From positions 3,220,832-3,284,831 of the forward strand of contig CM073200.1 of assembly GCA_037042915.1 (NCBI GenBank): 64,000 nucleotides of DNA. The letters run 5' to 3'. The number at the start of each line of letters is the position of its first letter. The stretch's first letter is position 1. The notes below the pieces were generated by a model. That model had not been told where the DNA came from. It worked only from the letters and a program-made list of their open reading frames with translations, and searched no databases. Positions 24,296 to 36,579 of this stretch are shown here, in pieces. The DNA comes from Auricularia sp. M13 (taxonomy: Eukaryota; Basidiomycota; Agaricomycetes; Auriculariales; Auriculariaceae). The translations under genes were made by a program, and so were the position numbers.

Positions 24296-25808
24296 ATGGT
24301 CCTTGGCGCTCTCCTGGAGATTGCTCTCAACAAACTGATCGCGCCCCGCCTTGAGCGTAACCTATACTTGTACAATCTTCTATTAACGAAGCACAACATT
24401 CCCGCCTGCCGCTCGCCGCGCGTCTTCAGGCGGACAGCTGTGAGTCCCTGCATTATCTACCTTCAGACTACTGATTTTACAAAGGTCCTCTTTGCTGTTT
24501 CTGGATCTGTCTTGGCCGCTGCTGCTTGGACGACGAATGAGATGGAGTATCGTTGGTGGTACCGAGCTGTTCGTCCCATTGAAGGCGGTGCGAAACATGC
24601 TCATGCCATTCCTTCATGCTATCACTGGGCTCGCTGATGCACCGCGAAGACCTCCTGGGTGGCAGTAAGAAACTGCCGGATGCGTCGCCCGTGCAAGTCA
24701 GAGAACAAGAGCACATTGACGTACGTGGCTCGCTCGTTGGGAGTTGCCGCCTAATATCTTTGTTTAGGCCATAAAACGGTTCCGGCAGAGACTCACTGCT
24801 ATATTGCCAGAGCGTCTCTCGGGCCTCGTTGCGTATCCTGAAATGTGGCTCACACGCGTCGCAAATATGAACGACATCGACCGCTTCGTCGCAATCGTCG
24901 CGGCCATTAACGTTTCTATCTATGCGATATCCCGCAGCACCAAAGGATTTATTGGGATCACGACCCGGTTGGCTCACGCGGGCTTGTCAGGGAAAACCTA
25001 CGCCATCTTTACGGCGCCATTCGTGTGAGTCTGACAATTCGTCGTGAGTACGAACCAGAGGCTCAGTTTTTCAGTCACCTTGGCGTTATCCATCTCACGA
25101 GCAACACGTTTGCCTTGCTCTGTTGCTGTAAGCTCGAGCATCTGTGACAAAGTTCATTGCCGTCTTACAGATCATTATCCTCTCCAGATCCAGGATACTG
25201 GCATCTGGAGCAAGAAGACAATCATTCCAATTGGGCAATGCCTCTTCCTAAACTCCTGGCATTTTACGTCATTGGTACGTTCCGTCTTATCTTCAATGAC
25301 CTCCTTCCTTTGGTTAAGAGCGTGCCCAGCTGGTGGGGTGAGTATGTACATCCCAACCTTGTGGGCCGTCACCACACAGCGGCACCTCCTTCGAAGCCTG
25401 CCGACAAACGCCAAGGCCTACGCAGAGGTCCCAGCATCATACCCAACGGGCCTGGGCGTCGTCGTCGGTGGCTCTGGGGCTCTGATGGCTCTATTGACAC
25501 TTACGCTCCTCCCCGAAAACGTCCCAATAAAGATTGGCCCAATATCTTTCACCAGCCATCAAAGCTGGTGGGCCACTCTAGCAACCGACCTGCTCTTGAT
25601 GAAGGCTTTTCCTATGGTCGCCGTTGCGGGGCATTTTTCAGGAGTAGGCTTCGGGCTTGCGTATATGTATGGCGGCCAGAGAGTTTGGAACTGGGCGAGG
25701 GATGCGGTAGGTAATCGAAACACGCGTACGCGAGTCGATCTGCAGGATGGCCGGCCCTTCTATCACTTTGGTATAACGCGGCGTGAAGTGGAGTCAACGG
25801 ACAAGTAA
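24296..25808 (+). CDS. Rhomboid intramembrane serine protease (PARL/Pcp1-like)
   Basis: Exons assemble to a multi-pass protein: MVLGALLEIALNKLIAPR, VLFAVSGSVLAAAAWTTNE, AIKRFRQRLTAILPERLSG, AIFTAPF|SHLGVIHLTSNTFALLCC, LPKLLAFYVIA|CPAGGRHLLR, then the active-site helix VVVGGSGALMALLTL and the second catalytic segment MVAVAGHFSGVGFGLAYMYGG. The catalytic pair is Ser in GGSGA and His in AGHFSG, as in PARL and yeast Pcp1. HLTSN replaces the usual HxxxN with H and N kept. A mitochondrial inner-membrane location is expected from the family. The 5' exon and the intron around LLCC are the least certain; no read-through stop is needed in the model. Confidence 0.82.
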
Positions 25809-26584
25809 TCGTTTTCTGGAGTATGAACCGTGCAGTTTTATTGCAGAGTTATTTGTTAGATCGCCTGTACGTCCATGTTGTACAAGCGACTGACTTCTTC
25901 CCTTCCAGGCAGACGTTGTAAATGACGACCTTCGCCTTCTACGTGTAATGGTCAATGTCTGTTGTTCCGCGCCTTATGCCGCCGCTTCTGCTTGCTCCCT
26001 GCATCGCGAGGCTCCGCACTCTCTTTTCCCGTTATAGACCCTCGTCGTCCAAACCAGGGGCATTCTGGGGTGACCCCACAGAACCTGGGTCTAAGACTCA
26101 TATTTTTCTCCTGACTTTGCGCTACGCGGGAGATTGTAAACCCACCGATCGCAAGTCGAACAAGAAAGAGGGGCGGAGTGTGAATACGTGTGTCACGAGT
26201 CCAGCACGAGTCTTCTTCATTCTGCCCGGTATCTGTAGATATCATCACGGATTGCCAGCGCCTGTCTTTCCTGCGGCCCCGTTGCGCTACCGACGTCCGC
26301 AGCGGGCGAGGTAGGCGACGCCAAGCGAAGCCGTGGGGGCGGGAGAACAGAGCAGGCGTCCGAGCGCACTATTATGTGGGGCACATGGGGGCCTGGTACC
26401 CTCCGGGAGACCGCGTCCTCCGACACCAGTCCAGTGGCTTGGCACCGTGCGAGTCAAATGACCAGGCCCCAGGGACGGTGCGGGGAAAAGGCCCCGCTGC
26501 CCCGCATTGATTGAAAATGAGGCCCTGGGGATCATTCCCCGGATTCTCGCTCGTCCTCCCCCCACGACGACCGCGACCGCACCC
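25809..26584. other. Intergenic, upstream of MFS copy 2
   Basis: About 0.8 kb with no supported gene. It includes the promoter of the second transporter. The last 60 bases before its ATG resemble the same position upstream of copy 1 (tcgctcgtcctc.cccc.cgacg), so the duplication probably extended slightly upstream of the start codon. Confidence 0.5.
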
Positions 26585-28491
26585 ATGGCCGACATCGAGA
26601 AGCACGACTCCGAGTTCGTCGAGCGCGCCTCCACCAAGGGCTCGTCCGACGTCGCGAAGGATGCCTACCGCGACCAGCCCGAGTTCTCACCCGAGGAGCA
26701 GCGCAGGATCATCGGCCGCATTGACGGGCGGCTCGTGCTCACTGTCGGGCTCATGTACTGCGTCAGTCTCATGGACCGCACCAACCTGTCTGCCGCTAAC
26801 ATCGCTGGGTGCGTCCCTCTCTGCCTGCTTTGCTTACAACCGGCTGACCTCCATGACAGAATGAGTGCGGAGCTCGACATGGAGACGGGCTACAGATACG
26901 TGAGTAGCATCGTCCGTTGCGCGTCTTCCAGCCCATTCTGAATGCGTTCCCAGTCAATTGTCACGCTGGTCTTTTTCATTACCTACGTTATCTTCCAGCC
27001 CCCGTCGACCGTTATCGTGCGCAGAGTCGGCCCCCGCCTGCACCTTGCGGTCATCTGTCTTTTGTGGGGCTCCCTCATGATCGGAATGGGCTTCGCCAAC
27101 ACATGGAACACGATGGCAGGGTTGCGTGCTCTCCTCGGTGTCTTAGAGGTATCTCCGATTCTGTCGGGATTAGCGTCATGTCTTACGCGTTCCCAGGCTG
27201 GATTCTTCCCTAGCGCGGTGTACCTTTTGAGTACCTGGTATGTCCGATGTGAGTCTGCTTTCCGCACATTCTCTGGAACATGTTACCCATAATGCGACAG
27301 ACGACATGGGCAAGCGGTACTCGACCTTCTACATCATTGGCTGCGTCGCCTCGGCCCTTTCTGGCATTCTGGCTTATGGGGTGTGTGCCCCTCTTCGATC
27401 ATGCTGCGCGGAACTCGTTCCTGACTTCCTGCTGACAGCTTATGCAAATGAAAGGATTGGCCGGCCTGGGAGGCTGGCGCTGGATCTTCATTGTTGAAGG
27501 AATTGTGAGCCACCTGATTGGAAATTCCAGTCAGCACCCCTGACCTGCCGCACCCCAGCTCACATGTCTCCTCGGTATCGGGGGGTACTGGCTCCTCGTT
27601 GACTTCCCCGATGGCAAGCACAAGTCGTGGAAGTTCCTGAACGAGCGCGAGACGCAGTTTATCATCAACCGCGTGAACGCTGACCGCGGCGACGCGAGGA
27701 CCGAGCCGTTCTCGCTCGTCAAGTTCCTCAAGGGCGGACTGGACATCAAGATCTGGGGCTACGCGCTCATCTTCTTCGGCTCGACGACCATCACGTACGC
27801 GCTGGCGTACTTCCTGCCCGTCATCCTGGTGTACAACATGGGCTTCACCGTCGGGCAGGCGCAGTGCCTCGTCGCGCCGCCCTACGTCTTCGGCGCGTTC
27901 ATCATGTTCGGCACGGGCTGGGCGGGCGATAGGTACAAAGTGCGCGGGCCCGTCATCGTGTTCAACATGCTGCTGTGCGTCATCGGCCTGCCCATCATGG
28001 GCTTCGCGAAGAACCCCGGCGTGCGCTACTTCGGCGTGTTCCTCGTCACCGCGGGCGCGAACGCCAACGTGCCCGTCACGCTCAGCTACCAGGCGAACAA
28101 CATCCGCGGGCAATGGAAGCGCGCCTTCACGAGCGCCACCCTTGTTGGCTTTGGCGGCATTGGCGGCGTCGCGGGCAGCTTGGTCTTCCGGTCAGCTATC
28201 TTCTTTGGGTCATTACTGCGTGGACATCCGCTCACTGTGTCGTATTTGTTGCAGCTCGCAAGACGCGCCCGCATACCGCCCGGGCATCTATGCGTGCATC
28301 GCGTGTGCGCTGATGAACATGACCCTTGTCGGACTGTTGTCCCTGTCCTTCTGGCGCGCGAACAAGAAGCAAGCGCGGGGCGAACTCGTCATCGAGGGCA
28401 ACGAGGTGCGTCTCTGCGGCGCCACCAACGCAGTAGCTGATAAATCGTACAGGATGAACCGGACGCCACGAATTTCCGCTACACTTACTAA
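26585..28491 (+). CDS. MFS transporter, allantoate/Dal5-like (copy 2)
   Basis: Paralogue of the transporter at 22.1 kb with the same intron positions and nearly the same residues. Landmarks: RPEF-type N-terminus DQPEFSPEEQRRIIGRIDGR, VGLMYCVSLMDRTNLSAANI, RRVGPRLHLAVICLLWGSLM, LEAGFFPSAVYLLSTWYVR, GWRWIFIVEGI|LTCLLGIGGY, then VKFLKGGLDIKIWGYALIFF, and the same ending (ATNFRYTY). About 500 residues, 12 membrane segments. OHCU decarboxylase starts less than 300 bases downstream on the same strand. A 259-residue antisense frame (27334-28113) is a shadow. Substrate is inferred only from family and neighbour. Confidence 0.92.
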
Positions 28492-28783
28492 AGACGACTG
28501 AATGTATATTACGATCATGGCATAGTTACTCGCGCGATGGGAGCCTTCGAGACGGTGTGAAGTTGGGCGGGTGATGTCGACTCTAACATGTAGTACATAA
28601 AAACCTTGTAATGCCATACAACGATGGTGGCACTCTGAGCACAGGACATCGCTTGCTCGGGTGTTCAATGAAATTAGTCCTTCGTGCTTGGAGTTGAGTC
28701 TCTCGATCTCCGAGCGCAGATCTTTCTGAGCTCAGTTGTCTCTGCTCAACTGCTTTCTCCACCTCAGAGTGCGGCATTGACTC

Positions 28784-29335
28784 ATGTCGGAACTACCACC
28801 ACTCTCGACGATTGCAACCGATTCACAAGCGTTGGACCAGGCGCTCGCGCTTCTCTTCGAGTCCTCGCCCGTGCTGCACGACACGCTCGTCCCGCAGCTC
28901 TCATCCTCGCTCGCATCTCAGAGCATCGACTCGTACGACGACCTGATCGAGCGCGCCCTCGCGACGATTCGCGGGTGGCCGTACGCGCAGCAAGCCGCGT
29001 TCGTCGGCGCGCACCCGCGCATCGGCGAGGTGCGCGGGCTGTCCGCGCTCAGCGCCGCGGAGCAGGCGCGCGTCGCGACGCCGCAGGCTGTGCTTGACCG
29101 GCTGCGCGAGCTCAACGAGATGTACGAGCGTCGGTTTGAGGGCTTGCGCTATATCACGTTTGTCAATGGGCGCAGCAGGACGGAGGTCGCTGCTGAGTTC
29201 GAGGAGAGGATGAAGGCTTGGCCCGAGGGTGTTGAGACTGCCTTGGGCGGCGAGCTGTGGACCAGGGAGCTTGAGAGGGCTGTGGACGAGGTGGGGCTCA
29301 TTGCGAAGAGTAGACTGAAGGTGCTGTTGAAGTGA
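28784..29335 (+). CDS. OHCU decarboxylase (uric acid degradation)
   Basis: Single exon, 183 residues. The family converts 2-oxo-4-hydroxy-4-carboxy-5-ureidoimidazoline to S-allantoin, the last step from uric acid. Diagnostic segments: FESSPVLHDTLVPQLSSSL, SYDDLIERALATIRGWP, AFVGAHPRIGEVRGLSALS (containing the active-site HPRIGE), then LRELNEMYERRFEGLRYITF and NGRSRTEVAAEFEERM. Length is usual for the family. It sits directly behind two Dal5-type transporters, whose family includes allantoate carriers, which suggests shared control by nitrogen source. The C-terminus ends KVLLK with no SKL-type peroxisomal signal. Confidence 0.93.
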   Translation: MSELPPLSTIATDSQALDQALALLFESSPVLHDTLVPQLSSSLASQSIDSYDDLIERALATIRGWPYAQQAAFVGAHPRIGEVRGLSALSAAEQARVATPQAVLDRLRELNEMYERRFEGLRYITFVNGRSRTEVAAEFEERMKAWPEGVETALGGELWTRELERAVDEVGLIAKSRLKVLLK

Positions 29336-29774
29336 ATGCGGGTGTATAATATCAATGCTATGTATGTACAACAGCGACGCAAATGAACAGTAGTGAATGT
29401 CTGAAGAAAGAGTCAGTAAAACGAAGACCGATGAGAGGACGAGGATGTGGGGTAAAGGGATCAGTCAAAGCGAGGTACGCCGCCAAAGCAGCGCCCTCGA
29501 AGGTAGCTGAGATAATTTTCTGCACTGCGGGGGGCGCCCCCGCATAAAGCCAAATGCCTCAAACATCATATCGAACGGAGAAGTGAACATGGACGACGAC
29601 AAGGAGAACGGCACTCACAGTCAGGATGAAGAGACGAGTCCAGAAGGAGAAGGAAGGAGAGCAGGAGCAAGTGCCGTTGTCGGAGAAAAGCCACAGCGAA
29701 AATTTATGGCCGAGCGCGGGTCGGACTTTCAACGGAGCTTTCTGTGCCGCCCGACGACCTCGAAGCCACTTGGA

Positions 29775-30354
29775 ATGTCGTCGCAAAGCTCGTCTGGCAG
29801 CAGCTCGTCGCAGCAGGCGCAGTCGTCGCCGCCTACCGTCCCCGAGTCGTCTAATGCGTCCAACGCTGCCCCGCCGCCCGCGCCTACGCGCGCCGAGGCC
29901 GAGCAGGCGCGCAAGGACCGCACGCTCGCCGAGTTTCTGCTTATGCTTGACGACTACGAGCCCCTGGTGCGTAACCCATTCCGCATTTCTAAGGGCCTAG
30001 TACTAAGTCGAGTTCAGATTCCTGAAGAAGTGACTGATTATTACTTGCAACGCGTCGGATTCGCCTCCGAGGACCCGCGCCTGTGCGTTGCAGTAGTTCC
30101 GCCCTACATACTCCTGCTGACTGCTCATGATGTGCAGGAAGCGGCTGCTTTCGCTCGCCGCCCAGAAATTCGTGAGCGACATCGCGGCGGACGCGTACCA
30201 GCACGCGCGCGTGCGCACCGGCGCAGCAACCGCGCGTGGCAACACCGCCCGCACAGCGCGCGACAAGACCAAGACGGTGCTCACAATGGACGACTTGTCT
30301 GCTGCGCTCACCGAGTACGGCATCGCCGCCCGCAAGCCCGAGTTTTACATCTAG
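29775..30354 (+). CDS. TAF10: TFIID/SAGA subunit TAF10
   Basis: Histone-fold protein shared by the TFIID and SAGA transcription complexes. Three exons join (introns 29967-30017 and 30083-30137) to give 157 residues from the ATG at 29775, or 221 from an in-frame ATG at 29583. The N-terminus is Ser/Pro-rich. The conserved domain reads RTLAEFLLMLDDYEPL|IPEEVTDYYLQRVGF then PRLKRLLSLAAQKFVSDIAA, with KTVLTMDDLSAALTEYGI and the ending KPEFYI, all TAF10 hallmarks. The loop between helices carries an extra Arg/Thr-rich insert. The shorter start is preferred because the upstream part is acidic and unlike the family, but either is possible. Convergent with the makorin gene. Confidence 0.92.
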
Positions 30355-30808
30355 ACGCCCGACCACGTCCCCGCGGACTCTTTGTATAGTATCATGTGGT
30401 GTTTCAGTAGCTGCTGCAATTTCAATGCGTAATACGGGGTTTCGCAATGCTTTCAACGAGTCGTAACGCCAAGTCGCATCGAAGTCCGTAACGGAAGTCG
30501 CGAACTCGTCAAGAACTCGTGCTCCGCAACTTCCCAACGCCTTGCAACGAGCATTTTTGCAACATTTCTCTCAGCTCAGGTCTATTATGTCTATAACCTT
30601 CCTTCAAGAAGTCACGCAGTTTGGCAGTAATTTGTAGCTCTCAGGGCATGAACAAGTCGGGCGCACCGTCACAGGGGTGCTCCGCAACACTCGCAACGCT
30701 GTCGTTGCCATACTTCGTTTTGTATCTGATTCGACGATCCCCGAAGCGCATAGCCAAAGCAAGACGTATGGCGACAACGAGAACTGTGATTCCACATGTA
30801 CGATACAC

Positions 30809-32734
30809 TCAGTCGAGCTCGAACACGTCCAGCTGACGGTTCGGGTCTGGCGACGGCGAGCGCGGACGCGCGGCCTGGGACCTGAGAATGTAGATCGACT
30901 CGCTGATGGCAGCGAGCAGCTCGGGGTCCGCATCCTCGTACTCCTCGTCCGTCATCTCCCCTTCCTCGTCGCTCGGGTCAGAGACCGCCTCTAGCGGTGG
31001 CATCCGGTCATCATCGTCCTCCTCGTCGGTCGTCGCCCAGTCTTCCTCCCCATCGCTTGGGTCGAGAATGTGCTCCAGCGGCGGCATCTGGACCTCGTCG
31101 TCCTCTTCGTCATCGCTCGAGTCGGACACGGCCTCCAGCGGCGGCATGCGGTCTTCGTCGTCGTCATCTTCCGCGCTACCGCCGCTTGTCGTGGCTGCCG
31201 TCGCCCCAGTACTGCTCGCACCTGTCGGTGCACGCTGAAACACGAATAAGCATCGCCCTTTCGCATGCATGCACAATCCCACAAAACTCACCGCAAGCGG
31301 ACGCACAACATCCGGCGGTGCAGACGCCTGCAGCAGCGCGCGGACGTCCGCATCGCTGATCCGCACCGTGCGAATCTCGCCGCCGCCGACGCCGAAGCCC
31401 GCGACGCCGAAGATGCCGGGCTCGAGCAGCGAGTCGGCGATGCTGCGGATCGCGTCGAGGAACGAGTCCGCGGCGGCGTGCGGCTGGAAGCTCTGGTTCT
31501 GCAGCTTGCGCTTCCAGCGCTCCATCAGCTCGTCGACGCCCTCGCGGAAGACGAAGGGCGTGCCGTCCGGCAGCGCGTGCCGGTAGAAGCAGTCGCGCCC
31601 GTACGGGCAGAACGGACGCTCGCGCGGCGACGCGGCGAAGTACCGGCATGCGACGCGCGCCATCGACGCCTTGTAGTTGTCCACGAACGCCTTCTTGAGT
31701 GCTGGAGTGCGAGGGAAGGTGCTGGAGGGGATGATGAAGCGAGAGCGTGTGCGGCATGAGGGACAGGTCTGGCGGTGCGATTGTGAGTCTCATGAAGAGG
31801 AAACGACACCACCGAATGAGTCCGGTATGTCGTGCAAGGAAGCCGTTCCCATTGACGCCAGGTAATTTCAGAGAGACCATCCGGCAGAAGACTGAATGGA
31901 TGTGCCAAATATGAAGATAGGCGTCGGTATTCGGATACCAGCTGGTCCGGCCCCTGCCACATGTCTTCATTGTGCCCTGCAGTGCACAGCTGGCGCAAGG
32001 TAAAATCGAACAAGACATTTCCAGGCGCAACATGTTGGACTCATCCGGTGGTGTTGGTGGCGAGGGCAGAACGCACCTTGTTCATCTGCGAGATGAGCAC
32101 GTCGACCGACTTGCCCTGCGGGTCACGCCATCCGCGAATGCACTATTACGACAGTTAACGGTTATAAGGCGGGCTCAGTGGTGTTCAGCAAGACACAAGA
32201 CGCACCGTCCGGCAGTAAACGTGGTTGCAACTTTCTGCGCCACACGTCAGCGTGCTGCATGGAGCCAGCTGCAGCACAACGCACCCAGTAAGCCGTACTC
32301 GGTGGGCTTCTCCAAACAGATCGCGCACATCAGGTCGTCGTCGTCGTCCTCCTTGGGCAGTGCGCTGGTCGATGCGACCGGCGGCGGCTCGTGCTTGAAC
32401 CAGCATTGTGCGCCGCGCCGACAGTATCCCTGCCATACATTACAATAATGAATTCAAGCCAGAAACAGCTGCTAACTATGTGCGCACCTGCTGGAAGAAT
32501 TTGCAGACCTTGTTCGCGTCGTACGGCGACATCTTGACGCTGCCGGGGTCTGCGCCTTTCGGGACATGCATGAACTTGCACTTGTCGCCCGCGAAGCACC
32601 CGCCCGGCGCCAGATAGAATCTGCACTCGCCGCGGTTGCGGGTCGTCGCTGGCCGGGAGGGCGGTGCGGACATGGCGAGCGGTCGGGAGGAAGAGGGCGT
32701 AAGTGCGGAGTGCGGAGATGCAAATCGCGACATT
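30809..32734 (-). CDS. Makorin-type CCCH/RING E3 ubiquitin ligase
   Basis: Exons give, in order: CCCH finger 1 (CRFYLAPGGCFAGDKCKFMH), CCCH finger 2 (CKFFQQ .. CRRGAQCWFKH), RING (CAICLEKPTEYGLL, then CGAESCNHVYC, CIRGWR, TCPSCRTRSRFIIPSS), and CCCH finger 3 (CRYFAASPRERPFCPYGRDC, then FYRHALPDG). This finger-finger-RING-finger order defines makorins. An intron of about 270 bases, long for this window, lies before TCPSC. The C-terminal third is an acidic tail with three repeats of MPPLExxxDxSDxEE. The start MSRFASPHSALTPSSS at 32734 is likely; MSAPPSRP further in is an alternative. The protein probably ubiquitinates RNA-associated targets. Confidence 0.88.
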
Positions 32735-33911
32735 GTTTCGCCCGATTGGGCCTGTGCTGGATTTATCGAGATCAATCTCCCTGGAAAGACAAGGTTTTCT
32801 GCCAGCAGAGTACTCTTGGTGTCTAGACTTCTTTTTTGATTGTAAATTTTGGCGAAGGCCGTTGGAGGCACTCGCACAAAGCTTATGCGCCGAATTGTGA
32901 CTGTTGTGTTGTAGTTTGTCCCTGTCTCATGAGATAACCACATGTGATGGGAGGATTGAAGCCGGATAAAGTTAAGCTTGGTCCACAGGTGCTGGTAAGT
33001 AATACAGTATTGTGAGTGTATGAAATCCAGGGGATCATTCTCGGATACCTGGCGTCACCGACGTCCCCGGTGACCAAGCTCAGCAGACTGCTCAGGAGAT
33101 TCAGGAGTTGGGCTTCTGTGCTGCCCGGGAGGTTTACATAGCGGGAGCATGGACCATCGAATCCTAATAAGTACCCCGAGCATTCTACCACCGGATATGA
33201 TTGACGTCTATCCCTACCCTGCTTCCGTGTGGCTCACAGTCTCAGCTTGTACTTCCTGCGAGGAGCATTAGCTGATACAAGGAATAGGGCACAGATATCC
33301 AGACCAGAAACGCAGGCCCGGTTCAATGGATTCATGCCACGCGAGCAGGCTTACGCCAGTTTCGGGACGCAATGAAAGATTGACGACGAGATTTCCCAAG
33401 CAATCATTGTGATTCAATCGACTCGGTGACGATAGGAGCAGCGTGGCCCGTGTGTCATTAGAAACAGCTCGCTTAAACCGATTTCCACGTCTCCCGGGGT
33501 CTAGCTGGCGGACGGGCAGGTCTAGCAGCTCCAGAAGGTCTGATTGAACTTGATAAGCAGGTGTTGAAGGCATTCACCATGCGGGAGAAGACGCGACAGG
33601 TGCAAGAAGAGGACGTGACGCGTTCCGGGGTTGGACGAGCGGAGATCGAAACCCCGGATTTGCATTTCAGTTGATCACGAGCTCTGCGGGGCGCCGGACT
33701 GAGCGTGCGTGCGGTCTTGACTCGCGATGCTGACGCACGGTGCTGGGCGCGTGGACGACGACTTCGCCGCAGCGCTGATGGACGCGCTGGGCATCAGCCA
33801 GCCAGCAGCTGCTACTTAAGCCTCGGACGGCCTGTTCGCGTCTGCTGCTTGCAGTCGCTGTGAGTCGCGTCCGTTTGACCCCTCAGCCTGGCTAACAGGT
33901 CGCAGGTGACC
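32735..33911. other. Intergenic, 1.2 kb between divergent genes
   Basis: Separates the divergent makorin and GH31 genes. A 101-residue minus-strand frame (33268-33573, MPSTPAYQVQSDLLELLDLP) is open but has no recognisable domain; it could be a small gene or remnant. Nothing else is supported. Confidence 0.4.
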
Positions 33912-36579
33912 ATGGCTCGCAATGTCCTCGCCGCTCTTGCCGTCCTGGCACAGGGAGCTGCCGTTCTCTCGTCCGGCGTTGCTCGTCGCGACGACCCGGC
34001 GATTGCGAATTGCCCCGGCTACAGGGCCACCAATGTCGTTAAAAACGAGCAGGGCATAACTGCGGACGTCAGCCTTGCTGGCATCGCCTGCAACGCCTAC
34101 AGCAGAGACTTCACCAGCCTGAAGCTGGTCGTCGAGTACCAGACGAGTGAGTCGCACATTTACCGCGGACCCGTGCCTGTACGCTGACCCGCATATCAGA
34201 GGACCGCCTGCACGTCAAGCTCTGGGACGCCGGCAACAACATCTACCAGGTCCACCAAAACATCTTGCCGCGGCCCCCGAACAATAACGTCGGTGCCTCC
34301 CGCTCCAACTTGAAGATCGATGTCGTCGAGTTCCCGCTGTCGTTCTCCATCACCCACAAGACCACGGGCGAGGTGCTCTTTAACACCACCGGCTCTCAGT
34401 TCGTCTATGAGACGCAATATGTGCACCTGCGCACGCGTCTCCCCAACAACCCCAATATCTACGGCTTAGGCGAGCACAGCGACTCCTTCCGTCTGGGCAC
34501 AACGGGCTACCGGCGCACGTTCTGGAACGCCGAGTCGCCTTTCCTGCCCCGCAACGGGAACCTCTACGGCTCGCATCCAATCTATGTCGACCACCGTGCT
34601 AATGGCACCCACGGCGTCTTCCTCCTCAACGCCGCTGGTATGGACATCAACATTGACAAGGACGAAGGTGGCCAGTTCCTCGAGTACAACACCAATGGCG
34701 GCATCGTCGACTTGTACTTCCTCGCCGGTCCCACGCCCAACGACGTGAGCAAGCAGTATGCCGAGATTGTTGGCCTGCCCGCCTTGCAGCCGTACTGGAC
34801 GTTCGGCTTCCACCAGTGCAAGTACGGCTGGAAGAACATCGACACGTACAACGAGGTCGTGCGGAACTACTCGGCCGCCGGCATCCCGCTTGAGACGCTC
34901 TGGGGCGACATCGACTACATGAAGAACCGCGCGGACTTCACCACGGACCCCACCAACTTCCCGCTCGACCGCTTCCGCACGCTCATCGCCGACCTGCACA
35001 AGAACGACCAGCACATGGTCATGATGCTCGACCCCGGCATCCTGCGCGACCCCGCGTACGAGCCCTATGCGCGTGGCTCGGCGGTCGGCGCCTTCCTCAA
35101 GGCCGACGATGGCTCCGACTACATCGGCGGCCAATGGGCTGGCACGACCGTCTTCCCCGACTGGTTCTCGCCTGAAGCCGCGAGGTGGTGGTCCGACGAG
35201 ATCCAGCGCTTCTTCGACCCCGCTACGGGCATCGACGTCGACGGCCTGTGGAACGACATGAACGAGGTCAGCAACTTTTGCCACGAGGACCGCTGCCCGG
35301 TCGTCCAGGTGGCCAACCCCCGCGTCAAGCCCCAGGACGGCGCTGCGCTCGGCCTTGCCGAGCATCGGGACCTGGTGAACCCTAATTTTAAAATTCACAA
35401 CCACCTCGGCGCTCTGAGCCATCAGACGCTTTCTACGAACGTGACTCAGTGGGACGGGTCAGTGCAGTACGACGTGAGTAGTTTTCCACGATGATAAACG
35501 GATTGGCCCATTGTCGTTCACAGACTCATAACCTGTATGGCAATGCCATGGTCAGCGCTACTCGCAACGCTCTTCTCAAGCGTCGCCCTGGTCGTCGTCC
35601 CTTTGTCCTGACCCGCAGCAACTTTGCTGGCGTGGGGCGCCTCGGCGCGCACTGGTTCGGCGATAACAACTCGACCTGGTCCGACTACCGTGTCCAGCTG
35701 TCGCAGATGCTTGCGTACGTTGCGGTGCAGCAAGTCCCCATGGTTGGCTCAGATGTCTGCGGCTTCAACGGCCAGGCCGACGAGTTCATGTGCCAGCGCT
35801 GGGCCATGCTGGGCGCGCTGTCGCCCTTCTACCGCAACCACGCCGACATCAGCGCTCCCAACCAGGAGTTCTACCGATGGCCGTCCGTCGCGGCGACCGC
35901 GAAAAAGGCCATCGACATGCGCTACCGCCTGATCGACTACCTCTACACGCACATGCAGCGCCAGTCCAAGACCGGCGAGCCCGCCATCAAGCCGCTGTTC
36001 TACGTGTACCCGAAGGACGCGAACACGTACACGATCGACCTGCAGTACTTCTTCGGCGACTCGCTGCTTGTGTCGCCGGTGACGCAGGACAACTCGCAGG
36101 ATGTGACGTTCTACCTCCCGAACGACCTCTTCTACGACTTCTGGACGGGCGCGCGCGTGCAGGGCGAGGGCAAGACGGTCACGCGCACCGGCGTTGCGTG
36201 GGACGACCTGCCGCTGCATGTCCGTGGCGGCAGCATTATCCCACTGCGCGCGGAGTCAGCGGCCACGACGACGGCGCTGCGCAAGAAGAACTTCCAGCTG
36301 CTCATCGCGCCCGGCAAGGACGGCAAGGCCAAGGGCAGCCTGTACCTCGACGACGGCGAGAGCATCGACGTCGGCAACTCGTACACGCAGATCGAGTTCA
36401 ACTGGAACGGTCTGTTCCTCACGACCAGCGGCCACTACAGCTTCCGCGCGCCCGTGTTCATCGAGTCGATCGTCTTCATGGGCGGCAAGAAGGGCAAATC
36501 GAGCGTGTTCTCCAAGTCTGGCAACCCCGCGGTCACGGGCAAGTTCCCGCTCGACAAGGACTTCTCGGTGAAGCTTTAA
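33912..36579 (+). CDS. Secreted GH31 alpha-glucosidase
   Basis: Three exons (introns 34147-34199 and 35474-35523) give 854 residues, the normal length for fungal extracellular alpha-glucosidases. A signal peptide is evident (MARNVLAALAVLAQGAAVLS). The GH31 catalytic nucleophile is Asp in GLWNDMNEVSNF and the acid/base is Asp in GAHWFGDNNSTW. Other hallmarks: YGLGEHSDSFRL, PYWTFGFHQCKYGW, ETLWGDIDYM, PMVGSDVCGF, and the proximal C-terminal domain LPLHVRGGSIIPL. Several N-glycosylation sites occur. It should release glucose from maltose, starch dextrins or related alpha-glucosides outside the cell. The short linker NAYSRDFTSLKLVVEYQT|KDRLHV confirms intron 1. Confidence 0.95.

Noticed and set aside
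27334-28113. 259-residue antisense frame
   Set aside because: Complement of a transporter exon with strong GC bias in the third position.
34466-35422. 318-residue antisense frame
   Set aside because: Lies opposite the GH31 exon, which has clear catalytic motifs; the antisense protein has no domain and reflects codon bias.
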